NCBI GenBank assembly: GCA_964444865.1
Contig: CAYUJE010000374.1
Location: forward strand, 1 to 5,816
DNA length: 5,816 bases
Direction: 5' to 3'
From: SXOA01 sp964444865
GTDB lineage: Bacteria > Planctomycetota > Planctomycetia > Pirellulales > Pirellulaceae
Under the pieces are notes generated by a model. The model made no database searches. It saw nothing but the letters and a program-made list of their open reading frames with translations, and was not told the DNA's origin. The position numbers were made by a program, and so were the translations under genes. Shown piece after piece: positions 1 to 4,929 of this stretch (positions within the stretch are counted from its first letter, which is position 1; every line of letters begins with the position of its first letter).

Positions 1-1035
1 GGCATCGAACTGCGGCAGCAGCGTTCCCTTGAGCGTTTTGAAGTTGCTGCCGTGCGTGTCCCAGGTGGCGTTGGCGTCGGGAGCCCACGACAGTGTCACT
101 ACCCGCGTCCCCGCTTCAATCAGCCGGCGGGCAAGCAGCGTGCTCTGCCCATAAATATTGCGGCCGTAGGCGTCCCGTATCATCGCCGTCTCTTGGTCCA
201 GGGCGAAAGCATTGCGGACCTTGCCGGAAGTAAGGACATCCAGCGCTCGGTGCTGCATCTTGTCCATCGCATCGAAGGCGGCTCGCGAGGGAGAGTTCCG
301 CAAGTCGTCATTGAACTGGCTCAGCAGTTCGCCACGCTTCGTCAACCGTTCGATGGAGACGTCCGTGCCGAGCGTAAATTCCGGCACTGAGAAATCAGCG
401 GCGTTGGGATCCTTTAGCACCCAGAGAGGGTCGTAATTCCGGCCAAGGATACCGCCGTAGAATCCCGGCTGCGGAGGACCGCCGGCTCCTTCTTTGGTTT
501 TGTAGGGGAGCGCGACGTGCGGCAGAGCGTCTTGTTTGTTGGGAAGTACGCGGGCGGCGACGGCACCGGGATAGGGATTGTCGGTGGGCAATGCCCCTCC
601 GCCGAGTTCCCCGCGGTCGTGACCGGTCATCGCCACATAAACGGCAGCCGCGTGAGCGTTATTGACGCTGTGATGCATCGAGCGAATCAGCGTGCAGCGG
701 TGCATTTGCTGCGAGAGCTTCGGCAGATGCTCGCTAACGGGCACCCCCGTCAGCGACGAAGGAATCGGCTTGAATTCCCCACGGATATTATCCGGTGCCT
801 CCGGCTTCATATCCCACATATCGAGATGGCTGGGCCCGCCATTGAGCATCAGGATGATGCACGAATCCGCCTTGGGGACCAGCGAACCGGCGGATTTCGG
901 CTTTTCGCCTTCTGCCGCCCCCAGCAATTTGGCCAGCGAAATGCCCATCATCCCGGCCCCGCCGATACGCAAAAGTTCGCGGCGGGAGCAGGGATTTCCC
1001 GGGAAGGACAGGCCGTTTGTCGTTACCTTGGGCAC
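1..1035 (-). CDS. DUF1501 domain-containing protein, Tat-exported (3' end outside window)
   Basis: The first 345 codons are visible and no stop is reached at the left edge. Family members are typically somewhat over 400 residues, so the C-terminal part is missing. The start is GTG at 1035, preceded by AAGGA with 7 bases between; an in-frame TTG two codons upstream is less well placed. Residues 17-22 read SRRELL, a twin-arginine motif, followed by a Gly/Ala/Leu-rich stretch to about 41, so export by the Tat system is likely. Diagnostic stretches are LNGGPSHLDMWDMKP (64-78), the IRSMHHSVNNAHAAA region (117-131) with TGHDRG (137-142), and TWDTHGSNF (324-332). Together they mark DUF1501, a sulfatase/alkaline-phosphatase-like family greatly expanded in planctomycetes. 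The conserved Asp and His residues would fit metal binding, but biochemical function is not established. In planctomycetes such genes often lie beside DUF1549/DUF1553 cytochrome-like genes; any such partner is outside the window. The family call is confident, the substrate unknown. Confidence 0.93.
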   Translation of the reverse strand, partial: MPKVTTNGLSFPGNPCSRRELLRIGGAGMMGISLAKLLGAAEGEKPKSAGSLVPKADSCIILMLNGGPSHLDMWDMKPEAPDNIRGEFKPIPSSLTGVPVSEHLPKLSQQMHRCTLIRSMHHSVNNAHAAAVYVAMTGHDRGELGGGALPTDNPYPGAVAARVLPNKQDALPHVALPYKTKEGAGGPPQPGFYGGILGRNYDPLWVLKDPNAADFSVPEFTLGTDVSIERLTKRGELLSQFNDDLRNSPSRAAFDAMDKMQHRALDVLTSGKVRNAFALDQETAMIRDAYGRNIYGQSTLLARRLIEAGTRVVTLSWAPDANATWDTHGSNFKTLKGTLLPQFDA

Positions 1036-1042
1036 TAGCAAT

Positions 1043-1047
1043 TCCTT
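1043..1047 (-). promoter_or_regulatory. Ribosome-binding site deciding the GTG start of the DUF1501 gene
   Basis: The minus strand reads AAGGA here, 7 bases before GTG at 1033-1035. This spacing is close to ideal and favours GTG over the in-frame TTG at 1039-1041, which would leave almost no spacer. No ATG lies in frame nearby upstream. Confidence 0.6.
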
Positions 1048-1048
1048 A

Positions 1049-1072
1049 ATGCATCGAAAATCTCTGATGCAT
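1049..1072. repeat. 7-bp inverted repeat in the DUF1501 leader (possible operator)
   Basis: ATGCATC at 1049-1055 is the exact reverse complement of GATGCAT at 1066-1072, with a 10-base AT-rich spacer. Each arm contains the palindrome ATGCAT. The dyad lies just upstream of the ribosome-binding site and just downstream of a weak promoter candidate, a plausible position for an operator or a leader hairpin. The repeat itself is directly visible; any role is inferred and it could be chance. Confidence 0.3.
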
Positions 1073-1074
1073 AC

Positions 1075-1104
1075 AGTCTAATCCCTGACTAGCGTTTCGG
1101 GCAA
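1075..1104 (-). promoter_or_regulatory. Weak sigma-70-like promoter candidate for the DUF1501 gene
   Basis: On the minus strand, TTGCCC (1099-1104) and TAGACT (1075-1080) each match four of six bases of the -35 and -10 consensus, with an 18-base spacer. The terminator at 1160-1199 should isolate this gene from the upstream RTX gene, so a promoter is expected in 1036-1159. Planctomycete promoter consensus is poorly defined, so this is only a candidate. Confidence 0.2.
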
Positions 1105-1159
1105 GGAATCAAGAGCCGTAGAGGAGTACAATTCATTGCTTTGCAGCTGGCTCGCCAAG

Positions 1160-1199
1160 AAAAAAAGCGTCCCGGCTGCGGAGGCAGTCGGGACGCTTT
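1160..1199 (-). terminator. Rho-independent terminator of the RTX surface protein gene
   Basis: AAAGCGTCCCG at 1164-1174 pairs perfectly with CGGGACGCTTT at 1189-1199. The stem continues inward with C-G, T-A, G-C and C-G pairs at 1176-1179/1184-1187 and closes on the four-base loop 1180-1183. One interior position (1175/1188) is a G-T on the plus strand and a C-A mismatch on the minus strand. Read on the minus strand, the GC-rich hairpin ends in seven T residues (1166-1160, the first three paired). It lies about 50 bases after the RTX stop codon. In the plus direction there is no comparable T tract, so it is directional. Confidence 0.85.
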
Positions 1200-1249
1200 G
1201 TGAGAATCGTTGAGGACTTAGAGCCTGACGACTCGAAATTCCACAAACA

Positions 1250-4200
1250 TTACAGATCGGGGCCGTATCCAGGTGCGTTCTTATCGGCAGCGAGGTCCAA
1301 GCCGGTAATAAAGAACAGGTCAGCGTCCGCACCACCCCACAAAGTATCTGTCGAGCCATCGTTGCCAACGATCGTCAAATTGGTCGTGGTCTTGAACGGA
1401 ACCCACTGATTCAACAGCAAGGCCATGAGTGCGACGTCACGCGCGTCTCCGGCATTCAGGCTGCCAGAATTGGCATCATCATCCCCTTGCAGCAGGTCAC
1501 CGCCTTCATGACCGCTCAGCATGTCTGCACCAAGGCCTCCAATCAGCACGTCGTCACCGGCACGACCGTAGAGGAAATCGTTCCCCGCGCCGCCGACGAG
1601 AAGGTCATTCCCGTCGCTTCCACTGATGACGTCGCTGCCATCACCGCCGTAAATCCTGTCGTGGCCTCCCTGACCGTCAATGGTGTCATTACCGGGACCG
1701 CCATTGATGTAGTCGTCGCCACCGCCGGAATTGATGATGTCATTGCCGCCTTGCCCGTAGATCCGATCATTTCCTCCAAAGGAATTGATCTGGTCGTTGC
1801 CGCCGGGGCGGTTGGCCGGATGAGTGGCAGGATTTCCAGCCGCCAGCAGGGGAGCATCCGCCACGGGATCATAGTCATCTCCCCAAATCTCGTCATTCCC
1901 TCCCACCGTACCGCCATTGAGACGGTCGTTTCCTTGCCCACCAATGAGCAAATCATTTCCGTAGCCTCCCGTCAAAATGTCGTCACCTCCTTCGCCAAAG
2001 AGGACTCCATCCAAGCGGGTGTTATACATGCTGATGGTGTCATTGCCGCCTCCGCCGTAGACATAAACTTGTCCCGTCGCGGTCATATAAGGCCCAAAGC
2101 CGCCGGTGCTGGGGTAATAAACATTGCCCACACGAACGCGGAAGGTGGGATTCACTTGGGCCGCACTAACAAACAGGATGTAATCCGGACCGGCGGTGCC
2201 CCGCAGGAAGAAGTCACCGATTTCCGTGTCGGCGAGCACGCCGTTGTCCAGGACATCCACATTCTCAATGCCGGTAAAGCGGACAAGTTGTGTGTTGCTG
2301 CTGGTGGCATTGCCGCCGTTGGTGTCGACGATGACAACGGGGGTCACCGCGGCGCCATCGGCCCGGGTGGTCATGTCGAGATTGAATTTGTCCGGAGACG
2401 AGAGGGGAGCATCGCTGCCCGGGTTAACGGGGCCAGTCGTCTTGGCTGCGGTATCGCCATGCACGTTGATCTGGATCGTGGAACTGGCTCGCATGTATCC
2501 GGTAGGACCAGTGAACGTATCTCCGCCCGCTCCGCCAAAAATAGTGACGGTGGTGGGACCAGCAGCGCTGAAATCCAGCGTCATCGTGTCCGCACCTTGG
2601 GTGGCCTGCACCGATAGAGAGCCAATGCCCGAGTAGGAGATTGCCTGCGCCGCCAGTCCGGTGGTGGCAAGGGAAGTGACGGAGACGTTATCGCCCGGGC
2701 CGGTATTGTCCGCCGAATCGGTGATGCTGAGGCTGTCTCCATTTCCGCCGCCGTTGATGGTGAGCGGCGCTAGAAGGCCGTCCAGGGAAAGGGTGGAACC
2801 GTCAACGAGAATGTTATCGTTGCCGCCAAGCGTGTTCAGGTTCAAGCTGAGTTTGTTACCCAGATTAATCAGCACCATTTGGCTGCCGCTGATTTGTGTG
2901 GTCGGCCCGCCGCCGATGGAGTCGTTGATCGGCCCTTGTCCAAGAGTCACCACTTGACCATCATCATCACGAACAAAGACATCCAATCCGTTAAACCCGG
3001 GGGGACCGCTGAAGCCATTATGCGAAGGTGTGCCCGCGGACAATTCCGCATTGGTTATTGAAAACCCCGCGGCAACCAAGTTCGGATCTTGCACCATGAC
3101 GGTTTCAAAATTTGGGAATGTGACAAAAGGCAAAGGAAGTTCGAGCCAGCCATAGGCACCGACACTATCCTGCTCCGTTAGCGCAACGATTCCACCACCA
3201 GTTTTCACGTACGCTTGTATGTCGGCTTTGCGAGCATTCAATGCCGCCAATTGTGGGTTTGTAATTCCCCCCGGCGTATTATTAAAAGGGCTTTCTTCAT
3301 TCGAAGGAACGTAAATGAGTTTGTAGTTGCCAAAATTCACTCCGCCGATCTGCATGGCACCCGGACCAACAGCTGTAACGGTGTCGCTAGAATAACCAAG
3401 CACGCTCAGAGCGCTCCCAATCGCCGCCGAAGCGGTACTCCCGTTTGCACCAATTATCAGTACGTCCTTAATTGTCCCTGGATTGAACGAACCAGTCCGA
3501 ACGAATTGCACTGCTTGCTGAATGAATTTCCAGCCGTTTTGATTTGCGCCAGCAGAGAACGAACCATGATCATCTCGGTCTCCACCGTCAATGAATACGG
3601 GACCTTGGGTAAATGTGGAAACTGGCGTCAGCGTCGGCCCGACTTTGACAGTCACGCTCTCGGCACCAGATGAAGTGTTAGTGACAAACGCGCCCGCCTG
3701 GATCGTTTCGTCATCAACTTCGTCGACCGCCGAATCGATGCCGGAGAACTCCACACGAATCCCCGTTGTCGGCGTCGTATAGGTGATTCTGCCCGAGTTG
3801 GGACTCAGCACATCGTAGGTTCCCGATGTGATTGTGGCCGCGCTGCCGCCCGCCAAACGCAGGCTGTCGTCGCCTATGCCGTCCAAGGAGACATTGTAAG
3901 AAATGTCAAAGAAGGCACCCGCGGCTGGGGCAAAGCGGGATGGAGCCTGGTTGATGATAATGAATTCGTTATCTCCCGCACCGGCGTTAAACACGACGCT
4001 GTTTACGCCTGCTTGCGAGATGGATCCGAGGCCGCCGTTATAGTTCACAGTTCCGGCGGTGCCAGTGGATTCGATCACGACACTGTCAGCCACCAGCGGA
4101 TTGGGGTCACCAGTAAATGTCAACACGCCTGCCGCAAAGCTGACGGTAACCGCCAGCACCCGCCGATCTTCGAGCTGCTCGAAACCAGCCAGAAGTTGAC

Positions 4201-4273
4201 GCCGTCGGGCGGGTTTGGAAGGGGATGAAAAGCGACGCTTGCGGAGACGGAACAAACGCGACAACTGGGACAT
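1250..4273 (-). CDS. RTX (hemolysin-type calcium-binding) surface protein with embedded amidotransferase-like domain
   Basis: An intact 1007-residue protein starts at ATG 4273, with GGGAG 10 bases upstream, and ends in TAA at 1250-1252. Residues 1-30 are very basic (RLRKRR, ARRR) with no classical hydrophobic signal peptide. FEQLEDRRVLA at 31-41 is the N-terminal box typical of secreted planctomycete giant proteins. Residues 42-220 are beta-rich with glycine/aspartate turns (for example DGIGDDSL at 131-138). Residues about 225-447 look like a separate Rossmann-like domain (entry at 2933-3601). Beta-rich sequence with degenerate RTX-like units (LGGNDNI 482-488, GGAGGDTF 580-587) follows to about 735. 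RTX nonapeptides fill 739-930. ALMALLLNQW (213-222 of the C-terminal 272 residues) and a last unit, TLWGGADADLFF, close the protein. The RTX units should fold into calcium-bound beta-rolls outside the cell. Toxin, adhesin or S-layer-like roles cannot be separated; no protease, lipase or secretion genes are adjacent. Confidence 0.93.
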   Translation of the reverse strand: MSQLSRLFRLRKRRFSSPSKPARRRQLLAGFEQLEDRRVLAVTVSFAAGVLTFTGDPNPLVADSVVIESTGTAGTVNYNGGLGSISQAGVNSVVFNAGAGDNEFIIINQAPSRFAPAAGAFFDISYNVSLDGIGDDSLRLAGGSAATITSGTYDVLSPNSGRITYTTPTTGIRVEFSGIDSAVDEVDDETIQAGAFVTNTSSGAESVTVKVGPTLTPVSTFTQGPVFIDGGDRDDHGSFSAGANQNGWKFIQQAVQFVRTGSFNPGTIKDVLIIGANGSTASAAIGSALSVLGYSSDTVTAVGPGAMQIGGVNFGNYKLIYVPSNEESPFNNTPGGITNPQLAALNARKADIQAYVKTGGGIVALTEQDSVGAYGWLELPLPFVTFPNFETVMVQDPNLVAAGFSITNAELSAGTPSHNGFSGPPGFNGLDVFVRDDDGQVVTLGQGPINDSIGGGPTTQISGSQMVLINLGNKLSLNLNTLGGNDNILVDGSTLSLDGLLAPLTINGGGNGDSLSITDSADNTGPGDNVSVTSLATTGLAAQAISYSGIGSLSVQATQGADTMTLDFSAAGPTTVTIFGGAGGDTFTGPTGYMRASSTIQINVHGDTAAKTTGPVNPGSDAPLSSPDKFNLDMTTRADGAAVTPVVIVDTNGGNATSSNTQLVRFTGIENVDVLDNGVLADTEIGDFFLRGTAGPDYILFVSAAQVNPTFRVRVGNVYYPSTGGFGPYMTATGQVYVYGGGGNDTISMYNTRLDGVLFGEGGDDILTGGYGNDLLIGGQGNDRLNGGTVGGNDEIWGDDYDPVADAPLLAAGNPATHPANRPGGNDQINSFGGNDRIYGQGGNDIINSGGGDDYINGGPGNDTIDGQGGHDRIYGGDGSDVISGSDGNDLLVGGAGNDFLYGRAGDDVLIGGLGADMLSGHEGGDLLQGDDDANSGSLNAGDARDVALMALLLNQWVPFKTTTNLTIVGNDGSTDTLWGGADADLFFITGLDLAADKNAPGYGPDL
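1475..2068 (-). repeat. RTX nonapeptide repeat block (about 17 units)
   Basis: Within the large secreted protein, residues about 739-930 contain successive GGxGxDxhx units, for example TGGYGNDLL, IGGQGNDRL, NGGPGNDTI, VGGAGNDFL and IGGLGADML. This is the calcium-binding beta-roll motif of hemolysin-type proteins. Several units are imperfect (GHEGGDLL, GQGGHDRI), and a 30-residue Pro/Ala-rich linker around residues 800-826 interrupts the array. DNA copies are diverged, with only short GCCGCC/TCATT-like identities, so this is an old protein repeat and not a recent tandem duplication. Confidence 0.9.
2933..3601 (-). other. Embedded Rossmann-like (glutamine amidotransferase/ThuA-like) domain in the RTX protein
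   Basis: This segment encodes residues about 225-447. It begins with VFIDGGDRDDHGS and NGWKFIQQAVQFV, then shows an alternating strand/helix order: strand KDVLIIG (269-275), helix to GYS, strand TVTAVG, strand YKLIYVPSNEES (317-328), helix ARKADIQAYVKTGGG (347-361) and strand IVALTE. That order, and the pattern of a residue run ending in a Gly-Gly-Gly turn before a hydrophobic strand, resembles class I glutamine amidotransferase-like and ThuA-like folds. There is no Gly-x-Cys-x-Gly nucleophile elbow, so amidotransferase chemistry is not expected. The fold call is inference from pattern only. GC is lower here than in the flanking parts of the same gene. Confidence 0.45.
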
Positions 4274-4423
4274 GGCGAAGGAACTCCCGTGAAGAAATGA
4301 AAACTCACCTCAGCGGAATCGCTGCGGCAAGCTAGATGACAAATGCAAATGAGCGACAATGTACTCAACACTTTGTTCGCAGTAGATAAAGAAATTGTCT
4401 CCTGCGGACACAGTCGGAATCGC

Positions 4424-4442
4424 GTGCCAGGGCACTTGGCAC
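4424..4442. repeat. GTGCCA/TGGCAC inverted repeat next to the RTX promoter candidate
   Basis: GTGCCA at 4424-4429 and TGGCAC at 4437-4442 are exact inverted copies with a 7-base spacer. The spacer contains another GGCAC (4431-4435), so alternative pairings exist. The dyad sits just downstream of the -10 candidate on the minus strand, where a repressor site would be expected. Function is inferred. Confidence 0.3.
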
Positions 4443-4445
4443 CTC

Positions 4446-4476
4446 ATTATCGTAACAACCAGAAAGCGGATTACAA
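4446..4476 (-). promoter_or_regulatory. Candidate promoter of the RTX surface protein gene
   Basis: On the minus strand, TTGTAA (4471-4476) could serve as a -35 box. The -10 box could be GATAAT (4446-4451, five of six consensus bases, spacer 19) or TACGAT (4449-4454, four of six, spacer 16). This would give a leader of about 165 bases before the ATG at 4273. The surrounding DNA is AT-rich. It is the best-looking candidate I found, but spacing is not ideal. Confidence 0.25.
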
Positions 4477-4579
4477 TCCATATAACCGGCATTTCTTGCA
4501 GAACTGACTTCTTTTAACGGCCTCATTCGTTGCAAAATAATCATTACTTGTTGTGCACTCAAAAGGCTCGCGTGTTCCG

Positions 4580-4649
4580 TTTTCTTAGCAGGCTCCTCGC
4601 CCGGCGAATTTGGCGTCCAGTTTCCTTAGCAGACGCCCCAGGCGATTCC
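4580..4649. repeat. Imperfect direct repeat with overlapping hairpin
   Basis: TTTCTTAGCAG (4580s) and TTTCCTTAGCAG (4621-4632) begin two copies of roughly 30 bases that also share GGCGA further on, about 41 bases apart. Between and overlapping them, GGCGTC (4612-4617) and GACGCC (4632-4637) form a 6-bp inverted repeat with a 14-base loop, and TCGCC-C-GGCGA (4597-4607) is a palindrome. This may be a regulatory site or a degenerate interspersed repeat. No coding role is apparent. Confidence 0.3.
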
Positions 4650-4917
4650 AAAAAATGAACGTTTGCTTTGCATCCTCTGCCGCTTTTGAGGGGCCGAGCT
4701 TGTTACCATGTTGCAACTCAAGATTGGCGTCTGAGTTTCTATACTTCTCCGCGGCAGTTCCTCACGGATTGCCGGCCGGTATCCACGACCAGCCTGTGAT
4801 TTTTGGTTGCGAAGTGACAGTCGGTAAATCACGATGGTTGGACGCGGCCGTGCGCGTGGAAAGCGGTGGCCTTAGCCCGTTTGCTAGCGCTTTTGTTTCC
4901 ACCAAGTTGATCCTTGC

Positions 4918-4922
4918 AAAGG
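4918..4922 (+). promoter_or_regulatory. Ribosome-binding site of the coiled-coil membrane protein
   Basis: AAAGG lies 7 bases before the ATG at 4930. It supports this start over any upstream codon; I found no in-frame ATG in the nearest upstream sequence, and the downstream Met codons fall after the first membrane segment. Confidence 0.55.
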
Positions 4923-4929
4923 CTTATCC

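Larger units (their letters stand above)
1036..1249. other. Spacer between the RTX gene and the DUF1501 gene
   Basis: This 214-bp noncoding stretch lies between two genes that point the same way. It holds, in minus-strand order, the RTX gene terminator, a weak promoter candidate, a dyad and the DUF1501 ribosome-binding site. I see no small gene or structured RNA in it beyond these. The arrangement argues for separate transcription of the two genes. Confidence 0.6.
4274..4929. other. Divergent intergenic region (656 bp)
   Basis: This lies between the minus-strand RTX gene and the plus-strand membrane-protein gene, so it should hold both promoters. Near the RTX start there is a small hairpin, CAGCG-GAAT-CGCTG (4311-4324), in the presumed leader. 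A candidate promoter and adjacent dyad are listed separately, as is a direct repeat at 4580-4649. For the plus gene, TATACT at 4740-4745 matches five of six bases of a -10 box but has no convincing -35 element. Short open frames here show no recognisable protein features. I see no tRNA or known riboswitch. Confidence 0.5.

Noticed and set aside
517..1038. Plus-strand open frames of 173 and 129 codons (517-1038 and 692-1081).
   Set aside because: They lie antisense to the well-supported DUF1501 gene, and their translations are Arg/His/Pro-rich without family features.
1475..2068. Tandem DNA repeat or CRISPR-like array suggested by recurring GCCGCC/TCATT blocks.
   Set aside because: The spacing follows the 27-base coding period of RTX nonapeptides and the copies are diverged in DNA sequence. 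This is a protein repeat, not an array with constant repeats and unique spacers.
1487..2617. A 376-codon open frame on the plus strand opposite the RTX region.
   Set aside because: It is exactly antisense to the RTX-coding region. Repetitive Gly/Asp/Asn codons rarely create stops on the opposite strand, so long antisense frames are expected. Its translation is low-complexity (Val/Ala/Ile-rich) with no recognisable domain, and the minus-strand protein is unmistakable.
4431..4455. Possible sigma-54 (-24/-12) promoter suggested by TGGCAC at 4437-4442.
   Set aside because: The required TTGC element five bases further on is absent in both directions.
4120..4562. Short minus-strand open frames (60-83 codons) upstream of or overlapping the RTX start.
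   Set aside because: They overlap each other and the RTX start in other frames and show no domain, signal peptide or convincing start context. Treated as chance frames in intergenic DNA.
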